DNA of 17,515 nt from Acidimicrobiia bacterium. GTDB taxonomy: Bacteria; Actinomycetota; Acidimicrobiia; Spongiisociales; ZC4RG35. Made by a program: the position numbers and the translations under genes. Location of the stretch: NCBI GenBank assembly GCA_017577575.1, contig PKRG01000034.1:1-17515 (forward strand), read 5' to 3'. The notes beneath the pieces were generated by a model. That model was not told the DNA's origin and searched no databases. It was given only the letters and a program-made list of their open reading frames with translations. Below are positions 6,725-12,831 of the stretch, piece after piece. Numbering within the stretch: position 1 is the first letter of the stretch; every line of letters begins with the position of its first letter.

Positions 6725-8263
6725 TCAGCGTCTTCCGATACCGCGTTCTTTGAGCTCCTGCAGGATGGCCTCCAGGGAGGCGTCGACCGGCATCGGCGGC
6801 GGCTCCTCCTCCTTGGGCCCGAACTCCCGCTCGAACTCGCGGCGGGGACGGGGCCGTTCGGAAGCGGCCCGGGCACGCTCCTGGCGCTCCTCCCAGTCGG
6901 GCAGCGCCTGCTTGATCGAAAGCGAGATGCGACGCCGCTCGTCTTCCTTCTCGGTGATCTTGGCCCGCACCTTCTGGCCGATCGAGAGCTCCAGCTCCGG
7001 CGACTCGACCCGGTGGACGGCGATCTCGGACACGTGGACCAGGCCTTCGACGCCGTCCATGACGGAGACGAAAGCGCCGAACGGGACGGTCTTGGTGACC
7101 GTGCCCTCGACGATGTCGCCCACCTCGTACTGGCGGGAGAACACCTCCCACGGGTCCTCCAGGGTCTCCCGGATCGACAGCGAGATGCGCTCCCGCTCCC
7201 GGTCCACCTCGAGGACCTTGACCGTGACCTCGTCGCCCACGTTCACCACCTCGGACGGGTGGTTGACGTGCTGCCACGACAGCTCGGACACGTGGACGAG
7301 GCCGTCCATGCCGCCGAGGTCGACGAAGGCGCCGAAGGCGACGACGGAGGAGACCACGCCGGTGCGGATCTCGCCCTCCTGCAGCTCGTCGAGGAAGGAC
7401 TGGCGCTGCTCGGCCTGCTCCTCCTCGAGGTGAGCCCGGCGGCTGAGCACGACGTTGTTGCGGTTGCGGTCGAGCTCGATGACCTTGGCCTCGATCTCCT
7501 GGCCGATGAACGGCTCCAGGTCGCGGACCCGGCGCAGGTCCACGAGCGAGGCGGGCAAGAAACCACGGAGGCCGATGTCGACGATCAGACCGCCCTTGAC
7601 CACTTCGATGACCGTGCCCTTGACGGTCTCGCCCCGGTCGGCGATCTCCTGGATCCGGCCCCAGGCCCGCTCGTACTGGGCGCGCTTCTTCGAGAGGATC
7701 AGGCGGCCCTCGTCGTCCTCCTTGTTGAGGACGAGCGCTTCCACCCGGTCGCCGACCTGGACGATCTCCTTGGGGTCGACGTTGTTGCGGATGGAGAGTT
7801 CCTCGGTGGGGATGAGACCCTCGGACTTGTAGCCGATGTCGACCATCGCCCCGTCGGCGTCGACGGAGACGACGGTGCCGACGACGATGTCGCCTTCATC
7901 GAACTCGAGGACGGTGTGGGCGATGGCGGCTTCGAAGTCGTCGATGATCTCGTCGGGCAGCTCGGAGATCTTCGGCGCCTCGATCGGCTTCGGCCCGGCG
8001 GGCTCGCGCTCCGTTGACTCGGAAGGTGCCTCTGGAGTCGACTCTTCGTTCGAAGCCTCGGCAGGAGCCTCTTCGGCCTCCTCGCTCTCGGAGGAAGCCT
8101 CGGCCGTCTCCTCGCTCTCGGCGGGAGCCGCTTCGCTCTCGGTGCCCTCGGCCACCTCGGCGGCCGTGTCTTCGGCGGCGGTTTCCTCCGCCGGGGTCTC
8201 GGGCGTCTGGTCTACGGCCTCTTCGGTCGCCTCGACAGACGCGGTTTCTTGCTCAGTGGACAT
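6725..8263 (-). CDS. rpsA: 30S ribosomal protein S1 with acidic N-terminal extension
   Basis: The 512-residue product has four S1 RNA-binding repeats at about 123-193, 208-276, 295-365 and 380-451, as in actinobacterial S1 (E. coli has six). Typical signatures are VDIGYKSEGLIP (141-152), GLRGFLPASLVDLR (231-244), GAFVDLGGMDGLVHVSELSW (311-330) and GAFVSVMDGVEGLVHVSEI (396-414). Family role: binding mRNA at the 30S platform and promoting translation initiation. Residues 1-90 are an unusual Glu/Ala/Ser/Thr-rich, nearly Lys/Arg-free extension, and 457-490 is a basic-then-acidic tail. The ATG at 8263 was chosen because GGAGGT at 8277-8282 precedes it (spacing 13, rather long) and a promoter lies just beyond; longer in-frame extensions run antisense through the HTTM gene. 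It probably forms a single-gene transcript ended by the adjacent terminator. Confidence 0.96.
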   Translation of the reverse strand: MSTEQETASVEATEEAVDQTPETPAEETAAEDTAAEVAEGTESEAAPAESEETAEASSESEEAEEAPAEASNEESTPEAPSESTEREPAGPKPIEAPKISELPDEIIDDFEAAIAHTVLEFDEGDIVVGTVVSVDADGAMVDIGYKSEGLIPTEELSIRNNVDPKEIVQVGDRVEALVLNKEDDEGRLILSKKRAQYERAWGRIQEIADRGETVKGTVIEVVKGGLIVDIGLRGFLPASLVDLRRVRDLEPFIGQEIEAKVIELDRNRNNVVLSRRAHLEEEQAEQRQSFLDELQEGEIRTGVVSSVVAFGAFVDLGGMDGLVHVSELSWQHVNHPSEVVNVGDEVTVKVLEVDRERERISLSIRETLEDPWEVFSRQYEVGDIVEGTVTKTVPFGAFVSVMDGVEGLVHVSEIAVHRVESPELELSIGQKVRAKITEKEDERRRISLSIKQALPDWEERQERARAASERPRPRREFEREFGPKEEEPPPMPVDASLEAILQELKERGIGRR

Positions 8264-8295
8264 AAGTGGTTGGGTTACCTCCAGAGGGAATGTCT

Positions 8296-8313
8296 CTGCG
8301 CGCGATCGCGCAG
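8296..8313 (-). promoter_or_regulatory. Hairpin at the start of the rpsA leader
   Basis: CTGCGCG and CGCGCAG form a perfect 7-bp stem with a four-base loop, between the -10 element and the ribosome binding site of rpsA. It would lie within the first nucleotides of the transcript. It could stabilise the 5' end or take part in S1 autoregulation; both are inference. The core is also a 12-bp DNA palindrome (8300-8311), so a protein site is an alternative. Confidence 0.35.
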
Positions 8314-8321
8314 GCAAGCCC

Positions 8322-8351
8322 AGGCTAACAGCAGGCCTGTTTCTCCCGCAA
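8322..8351 (-). promoter_or_regulatory. Candidate rpsA promoter
   Basis: On the minus strand TTGCGG (8351-8346) and TAGCCT (8327-8322) are 18 bases apart, a good match to actinobacterial housekeeping sigma-factor promoters (TTGnnn, TAnnnT). Transcription would begin near 8315, leaving a leader of about 50 nt that holds a hairpin and the GGAGGT ribosome binding site. Confidence 0.6.
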
Positions 8352-8431
8352 AGGAAATGGGCGTTGTTGTCGGATCGGTGACGATACTCCAGGTCCGGCG
8401 CAGATGGCCGATACCTCTCGACGGAACCCGC

Positions 8432-8695
8432 ATGGCCGACCACAGCACCACTCCCCCTCCGAGACGATCGCCGATGCGAACGTGGCTGTTGGGTGTGGCC
8501 GTCCTGTTCGCCCTGCGGCTCGTCGGCGACTTCGTGCCGCTCATGAGCGCCACCGGGTGGCGGTGGACGACCCGGCTGGCGGAGCTGTGGCTCGCGGGCG
8601 GGCTGCTGGTGTGGGCGTGGAGATCCGTCCCGAACGCCGAGGCTCCCGCGCGGTGTGAGGTCGTCATCACGGTCGGCCTGGAGGAGGACACGTGA
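8432..8695 (+). CDS. Small two-helix membrane protein of unknown function
   Basis: This 87-residue open frame has two hydrophobic segments (about 17-36 and 47-64), a Pro/Arg-rich N-terminus and a short acidic C-terminus. Its stop overlaps the GTG start of the next gene by four bases (GTGA, 8692-8695), and that gene's ribosome binding site lies inside it, so the two look translationally coupled. I recognise no family. An alternative start is the ATG at 8474 (MRTWLLGV), just before the first helix; neither start has a strong ribosome binding site. The coupling and membrane character argue for a real gene that works with the HTTM-like protein, but it could be a leader reading frame only. Confidence 0.55.
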   Translation: MADHSTTPPPRRSPMRTWLLGVAVLFALRLVGDFVPLMSATGWRWTTRLAELWLAGGLLVWAWRSVPNAEAPARCEVVITVGLEEDT

Positions 8696-9564
8696 TCCGC
8701 CGCGATGCGGGTCCTTTCGAGCTCGCCTTGCTCCGAATCGCGGTGTTCGGGATCTGGTTCGTAATCCTCCTCGATTTCGACGCCGAGTCGTTCTCCCGGC
8801 TCCCGCCCGAAATGATGGACCACCACGTCCTCGGCGCCGTCGTGAGGCTGGTGGCGTCGGCGCCCCTGCTCCAAGTCCTGAAGCTGGCGGCCCTGGCCGG
8901 CAGCGCCCTCTGTGTGCTCGGGGTGCGCCCTCATTCCCTGGCGGCGGGCGCCACCGCTCTCCTGATCCTCGTGATGGATGTGGCATCGAAGAGCATCGGC
9001 TCGTACGCCAACCACGCCCAGACCCTGGTCCTGCTGTTGGCTCTGCTCCTGGCGTTCTTCCCGGCCTCCGACGCGCTGAGCGTCCACCGCAAGCCGCCTC
9101 CCGAGCGATCCCCCTGGATGTACCGGCTACCGCTGATGGCGGTGGCGACACTCGTTGCCGCCACCTACGCCTTCATCGGCGCCCGGAGGCTGTTCGTGGG
9201 CGCGGTGTCGATCTACACGGACGGCTCGATCGTCCGCTGGGTGGTCGCCCGCACCCTGGAAGAAGGCGCCCACGACATCAGCGTCGGGTTGAAGGTGCTC
9301 GACCATCCGTGGCTGGAGGTGCCCCTGGCGGTGGGGATGCTCGTGACCACGATCGTGGAGATCCTCTCTCCGGTCGCCCTGGTGAATCAGAGGTTCCGCT
9401 GGGTGTGGCTGGCGGTGATCGCCGGCTTCCACGTGTCGACGTTGTTCCTCATGAACATCTTCTTCTGGGAGAACCTGATCCTGCTGGCGGTTCTGTTCAC
9501 GCCGCTGCCAGCCCTCCTCCACGCACAATGGACGGGGCCCCAGCCGGCGGCGACTAGCCCTTGA
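8692..9564 (+). CDS. HTTM-like polytopic membrane protein
   Basis: The 290-residue protein is strongly hydrophobic, with membrane segments at about 11-28, 46-76, 83-97, 108-124, 145-163, 208-230, 237-255 and 258-275. Features recalling the HTTM family (the membrane part shared with vitamin-K-dependent gamma-carboxylases) are the N-terminal ALLRIAVFGIWF, NHAQTLVLLLALLLAFFPASDALS around 107-130, and AVIAGFHVSTLFLMNIFFW near 241-259. Bacterial HTTM proteins are mostly uncharacterised, so no reaction is assigned. The GTG start has GGAGGAGG (8680-8687) just upstream and overlaps the preceding small gene. The pair is divergent from rpsA and convergent with polA, whose end it overlaps by 11 bases. 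Confidence 0.75.
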   Translation: MIRRDAGPFELALLRIAVFGIWFVILLDFDAESFSRLPPEMMDHHVLGAVVRLVASAPLLQVLKLAALAGSALCVLGVRPHSLAAGATALLILVMDVASKSIGSYANHAQTLVLLLALLLAFFPASDALSVHRKPPPERSPWMYRLPLMAVATLVAATYAFIGARRLFVGAVSIYTDGSIVRWVVARTLEEGAHDISVGLKVLDHPWLEVPLAVGMLVTTIVEILSPVALVNQRFRWVWLAVIAGFHVSTLFLMNIFFWENLILLAVLFTPLPALLHAQWTGPQPAATSP

Positions 9565-12169
9565 CCTCGGCCAGGTTCTTTCCGACCCCGATGTCGACGA
9601 CGAGCGGCACCGCCAGCTCGGCGACACCCTCCATCACCTCGACGGTCAGCTCCCGCAGGTCGTCCAGCTCCTCCGGCGGGGCTTCGAGCACCAGCTCATC
9701 GTGGACCTGGAGCAGCAGCGTCGACTGCATCCCCCGCTCACGGAGGGCGGCGTCGAGCTCGATCATCGCCCGTTTGATGATGTCGGCGGCGGTGCCCTGC
9801 ACGGGGGCGTTGAGCGCCATCCGCTCCCCCATCTGGCGGATGCGGTAGTTGTCGCTCTTGAGCTCCGGCAGGTAGCGGCGGCGCCCGAACAGCGTCGTCG
9901 TGTAGCCCTGGTTGCGGGCCTGGCGGACCACCCCCTGCATGAACTCCTTCACGTCGGGGAACTGCTGGAAGTAGGTCTCGATGTGGAGGGCCGCTTCCTC
10001 CCGGGAGATCCCCAGGCGGGAGGCGAGGCCGAACGCCTCCATCCCGTACAGGAGGCCGAAGTTGATCATCTTCGCCCGCCGCCTCATCTCCGGCTGCACG
10101 TCCTCGGGCCGCACGCCCCACACCCGGGCAGCGGTGGCGGTGTGGATGTCGGCGGAGGTCTCGTTGAACGCCTCCAGCAAGCCTTTGTCGCCCGACATGT
10201 GGGCCAGCACCCGCAGCTCGATCTGCGAGTAGTCGGCGACGAGGAACCACCACCCCTCCCGGGGGATGAAGGCCCGCCGGATCGTCCGGCCGGTCTCCGA
10301 CCGGACCGGGATGTTCTGCAGGTTGGGCCGGTCCGACGACAGCCGCCCCGTCGTTGCCGCCATCTGGTTGAACCGGGTGTGGATCCGGCCGTCGGGACCG
10401 ATCAGCGGCAGGTACCCGTCGACGTAGGTGGACCGCAGCTTCTCCAGCTCCCGGTAGCGGAGCAGCGCCTCGATGATCGGATGCTCCAGCTTCTCGAGCA
10501 CCGACGCGTCGGTGGACGGCTTCCCGGTCGACGTCTTCTTCGTCACCGGCAGACCGAGCTTCTCGAACAGCACGTACCGGAGCTGGTCGGTGGAGTTGAC
10601 GTTGAACGGCTCCCCGGCGATCTCGTGGATGCGTCGCTCCAGCTGGGTGAGCTCCCGGCGCAGGTCGGCGCCCAGCTTCTCCAGGTACTCCCGGTCGACG
10701 CCGATGCCCGCGAGTTCCATCCGGGCCAGCACGGGCACCAGAGGCAGCTCGAACCGCTCGAAGAGGGCCACTTCGTCTCGGGCTTCCAGCTCGCTCCGCA
10801 GCTGGACCGCCAGGCGTTCGATGGCGGCGACGCGCCTGCCCGCCAGGTCGAGGTCGGGGCCCGAGTCGAACAGTGTCCCCTGGTCGGGCTCCTCCCGGTC
10901 CGGGGACTCCACCTCCACCCCCAGGTACCGGGCCGCCACCTCGGTCAGCTCGTAGTTGCGGGACGACGGGTTGAGTACGTAGGCGGCGAGGGCCGTGTCC
11001 ATCTCCAGCCCTTCGACCTCGTAGCCGAGCTCCATCAGGGTGCGGACGGTCTCTTTCAGGTCGTGGCCGACGACGGGCTTTTCGGGATCGGCCAGCGCCG
11101 GGGCCAGCGGCCCGAGGGCGTCGAAGGGGACGACGGCGGCGGCTTCGTGGTCCACCGCCACGGCGAGGCCGAACGGCTCCCCGTCCGACACCACCAGGTC
11201 GACGACGAGGCGTTCCTGGTCCGCCAGCCGGGCCACGGCCGCCGGGTCGGTGACGAGCTGCGTGTCGACCTCGAGCACCTCGGCGGGGAGGTCGCCGGCG
11301 GTCGGCTGCACCTCCAGCAGGTCCTCCCACAGCGAGTAGAACTCGAGGCTTTCGAACAGGTCCTTGACGGCGGCCTGCTCCCACTCTCCCCTGCGCAGGT
11401 CCTCGGTGTCCACGTCGAGGGTGACGTCGTCGACGAGCTTCATCAGCTCCCGGTTGAGGAACACCTGCTCGTGGGATTCGGCCAGGTTCTGGCGGAGCCG
11501 GGGCGACTGGTCGTCGAGCGCGGCGTAGATGCCCTCGAGCGACCCGTACTGCTGGAGGAGCTTGGCGGCGGTCTTGTCGCCCACCCCCGGCACGCCGGGC
11601 AGGTTGTCGGAGGTGTCGCCCCGCAGGGCGGCGTACTCGACGTACTGCTCGGGCTCGATCCCGTACCGCTCCTCCACGTAGGCGCGGTCGGCGATGATCG
11701 TGTCGGTGATCCCCCGGCGGGTGTAGAGGACCTTGACGTGGTCGTCGATCAGCTGGAAGGCGTCGCGGTCGCCGGTGACGATGAGGACGTCCCACCCGTC
11801 GGCCACCGCCTTCTTGGTGATGGTGGCGATGAGGTCGTCGGCTTCGTACCCCTCCATCCGCACCTGGGGGATGCGCAGCGCCTGCAGCACCTCGTCGATG
11901 AGGCCCAGCTGGCTGCGGAAATGGTCCGGCGCCTTCTCCCGCTGCGCCTTGTATTCGGCGTATCGCTCGGTGCGGAAGGACTCCCGCGACACGTCCCAGG
12001 CCACCGCCACCCCGTCGGGATGGTGGTCGCCGAGCAGCTTGATGAGCATGCGGGTGAACCCGTATACGGCGTTGGTGACCTGGCCTGAGGTGGTGGCGAG
12101 GTCTTCCGGCAGCGCGTAGAACGCCCGGTAGGCGATCGAGTTTCCGTCGAGGAGGGCGAGCGTCGGCAT
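9554..12169 (-). CDS. polA: DNA polymerase I, proofreading domain apparently inactive
   Basis: The 871-residue enzyme acts in Okazaki fragment maturation and repair. Residues 1-290 are the 5'-3' exonuclease (LIVTGDRDAFQLID, 129-142; LRGDTSDNLPGVPGVGDKTA, 182-201). Residues about 300-465 correspond to the 3'-5' exonuclease, but its acidic site is mostly lost: the E. coli DTE motif reads DLV at 324-326, NLKYD reads DLKET (370-374), and the final Tyr/Asp pair is not recognisable. The polymerase part is intact: LVADYSQIELRV (643-654, Asp646), O-helix RRRAKMINFGLLYG (696-709, Lys700, Phe704, Tyr708) and VHDEL (822-826). The ATG at 12169 begins the canonical MPTLALLDGNSIAYRAFY-type N-terminus although its ribosome binding site is weak. 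It follows the coiled-coil gene by 30 bases, so the two may be co-transcribed. Confidence 0.97.
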   Translation of the reverse strand: MPTLALLDGNSIAYRAFYALPEDLATTSGQVTNAVYGFTRMLIKLLGDHHPDGVAVAWDVSRESFRTERYAEYKAQREKAPDHFRSQLGLIDEVLQALRIPQVRMEGYEADDLIATITKKAVADGWDVLIVTGDRDAFQLIDDHVKVLYTRRGITDTIIADRAYVEERYGIEPEQYVEYAALRGDTSDNLPGVPGVGDKTAAKLLQQYGSLEGIYAALDDQSPRLRQNLAESHEQVFLNRELMKLVDDVTLDVDTEDLRRGEWEQAAVKDLFESLEFYSLWEDLLEVQPTAGDLPAEVLEVDTQLVTDPAAVARLADQERLVVDLVVSDGEPFGLAVAVDHEAAAVVPFDALGPLAPALADPEKPVVGHDLKETVRTLMELGYEVEGLEMDTALAAYVLNPSSRNYELTEVAARYLGVEVESPDREEPDQGTLFDSGPDLDLAGRRVAAIERLAVQLRSELEARDEVALFERFELPLVPVLARMELAGIGVDREYLEKLGADLRRELTQLERRIHEIAGEPFNVNSTDQLRYVLFEKLGLPVTKKTSTGKPSTDASVLEKLEHPIIEALLRYRELEKLRSTYVDGYLPLIGPDGRIHTRFNQMAATTGRLSSDRPNLQNIPVRSETGRTIRRAFIPREGWWFLVADYSQIELRVLAHMSGDKGLLEAFNETSADIHTATAARVWGVRPEDVQPEMRRRAKMINFGLLYGMEAFGLASRLGISREEAALHIETYFQQFPDVKEFMQGVVRQARNQGYTTTLFGRRRYLPELKSDNYRIRQMGERMALNAPVQGTAADIIKRAMIELDAALRERGMQSTLLLQVHDELVLEAPPEELDDLRELTVEVMEGVAELAVPLVVDIGVGKNLAEVKG

Positions 12170-12199
12170 GTCAGCCGGCCCACCCGGCGCAGATGGCGG

Positions 12200-12478
12200 T
12201 CATCTCTTCTCCAGCTTCTCGAGGAGGTGGCGGCGGCGGGCGTCGAGACGGGCACGGCGCCGGTCGATCGACGCCAGCGAGCGCTCGAAGCGAAGGACGT
12301 CCATGCGGGTCAGCCCGGCCTCCTCCCGGTCGATGTAGTTGCCGATGGCGGCGTCGGCTTGGGCATCGTCGTTGATCGCCCGGTGCATGTCGAGCTCCTG
12401 GCGGACGGCCCGCTCTTCCTCGGCGAGCTCCTGGAGCTGGTCGACGATTCGGAATAGCTTCTTGTGGAGGCGGTTCAT
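12200..12478 (-). CDS. Small charged coiled-coil protein, function unknown
   Basis: This 92-residue protein is rich in Arg, Glu, Leu and Ala and shows heptad-like spacing over about 1-30 (LHKKLFRIVDQLQELAEEE) and again at 60-90 (VLRFERSLASIDRRRARLD), consistent with a helical hairpin or coiled coil. There is no signal peptide or membrane segment, so it is probably cytoplasmic. It lies 30 bases upstream of polA on the same strand and may form a two-gene operon with it, although no strong ribosome binding site precedes its ATG. I recognise no named family; guilt by association with polA would suggest a role in DNA metabolism, but that is speculation. Confidence 0.7.
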   Translation of the reverse strand: MNRLHKKLFRIVDQLQELAEEERAVRQELDMHRAINDDAQADAAIGNYIDREEAGLTRMDVLRFERSLASIDRRRARLDARRRHLLEKLEKR

Positions 12479-12532
12479 CTAAGTGAGACCATGATATGGA
12501 CGACCTCGTCTAGGTCCTACACTGCCACACGC

Positions 12533-12616
12533 GCCGGAGTGTTGGAATTGGTAGACAAGGTGGACTCAAAATCCATTGCCCGCAAGGGCGTGCGGGTTCG
12601 AGTCCCGCCTCCGGCA
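12533..12616 (+). tRNA. tRNA-Leu (anticodon CAA)
   Basis: The 84-nt sequence folds as a class II tRNA. The acceptor stem is GCCGGAG with CTCCGGC plus discriminator A (12616). The D arm is TTGGAATTGGTAGACAA, the anticodon stem GTGGA/TCCAT with loop CTCAAAA gives anticodon CAA (12567-12569), the long variable arm is TGCCCGCAAGGGCGT, and the T arm is GCGGG-TTCGAGT-CCCGC. It reads UUG leucine codons. The 3' CCA is not encoded (CGA follows), so a CCA-adding enzyme is needed, as is usual in actinobacteria. A weak -10-like TACACT lies at 12518-12523. Confidence 0.97.
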
Positions 12617-12623
12617 CGAACCC

Positions 12624-12653
12624 GGGTCGCCGTATCCGGCGGCCCCTACTTTT
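12624..12653 (+). terminator. Intrinsic terminator after tRNA-Leu
   Basis: GGGTCGCCG (12624-12632) pairs with CGGCGGCCC (12637-12645), 9 bp with one G-T pair and a TATC loop. It is followed by CTACTTTT, eight bases after the tRNA end. It is a clear rho-independent terminator for the plus-strand tRNA transcript. Confidence 0.85.
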
Positions 12654-12666
12654 GACAAATAACAAT

Positions 12667-12695
12667 GGCATAGGCAGCGATGTCCTATGCTGCAA
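12667..12695 (-). promoter_or_regulatory. Inverted repeat overlapping a possible minus-strand promoter
   Basis: GCATAGG (12668-12674) and CCTATGC (12684-12690) form a perfect 7-bp inverted repeat around a nine-base centre, in an AT-rich island. On the minus strand a -35-like TTGCAG (12695-12690) and a -10-like TATGCC (12672-12667) with a 17-base spacer coincide with the repeat, so it could be an operator. A transcript from here would run antisense to the tRNA towards the coiled-coil/polA genes. Both readings are tentative. Confidence 0.25.
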
Positions 12696-12698
12696 TAC

Positions 12699-12791
12699 GC
12701 AACGGTCACCCTCCCGTCAATCCTTTGCCGCATCCCCCCACTCCCCCACTCCCTGGCTCAGGATGACGGAACAAAACAGGGTGACCGTTGC
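12699..12791. repeat. Long imperfect palindrome with GTCATCCTGAGC-type core (possible REP/MITE-like element)
   Basis: A perfect 14-bp inverted repeat, GCAACGGTCACCCT (12699-12712) and AGGGTGACCGTTGC (12778-12791), encloses a second inverted pair: CCGTC-A-ATCC (12714-12723) with GGAT-GACGG (12761-12769), interrupted by one bulged base. The apical part contains two CCCCCACT units (12736-12751 region). On the minus strand the inner arm reads CCGTCATCCTGAGC, which from memory resembles the core of dispersed palindromic repeats seen in several bacterial phyla. No open reading frame fits. The element fills the gap between the tRNA terminator and trpA. A structured RNA is the alternative. Confidence 0.6.
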
Positions 12792-12812
12792 TCTTTCCTG
12801 AGACCCGCGGCA

Positions 12813-12825
12813 GCCGGTGACCGGC
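12813..12825. repeat. Short palindrome downstream of trpA
   Basis: GCCGGTGACCGGC is a 13-base palindrome (6-bp arms, one central base) seven bases beyond the trpA stop codon. Its GGTGACCG core also occurs in the right arm of the adjacent long palindrome (12780-12787). No U tract follows it in the minus direction, so it is at best a weak, possibly factor-dependent end of the trp transcript. Confidence 0.3.
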
Positions 12826-12831
12826 GACGGT

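Noticed and set aside
6481..6753. 90-codon plus-strand frame in the rpsA-cpaB gap
   Set aside because: It crosses the rpsA terminator and stops inside rpsA antisense, with no ribosome binding site or recognisable composition.
8300..8311. GCGCGATCGCGC palindrome as a HIP1-type (GCGATCGC) iterated site
   Set aside because: Only a single copy was noticed in the window, so there is no sign of iteration; it is better explained as the stem of the rpsA leader hairpin.
8264..9151. In-frame N-terminal extension of rpsA to about 808 residues
   Set aside because: The extension runs antisense through the HTTM gene and upstream of the rpsA promoter and ribosome binding site; the ATG at 8263 is well supported.
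9701..12088. 795-codon open frame on the plus strand opposite polA
   Set aside because: It is a high-GC shadow frame antisense to a gene with every PolI motif intact. Its composition (Asp/Gly/Val/His/Arg-rich, no domains) is what the complementary frame of a GC-rich gene yields.
12464..12655. 63-codon plus-strand frame covering tRNA-Leu
   Set aside because: It merely reads through the tRNA gene and its terminator; peptides of the form GVLELVDKVDSKS are the usual translation of tRNA-Leu.
12533..12831. Attachment site or integrated element at tRNA-Leu
   Set aside because: No integrase and no duplicated tRNA 3' end are present in the window, and the tRNA is followed at once by its terminator.
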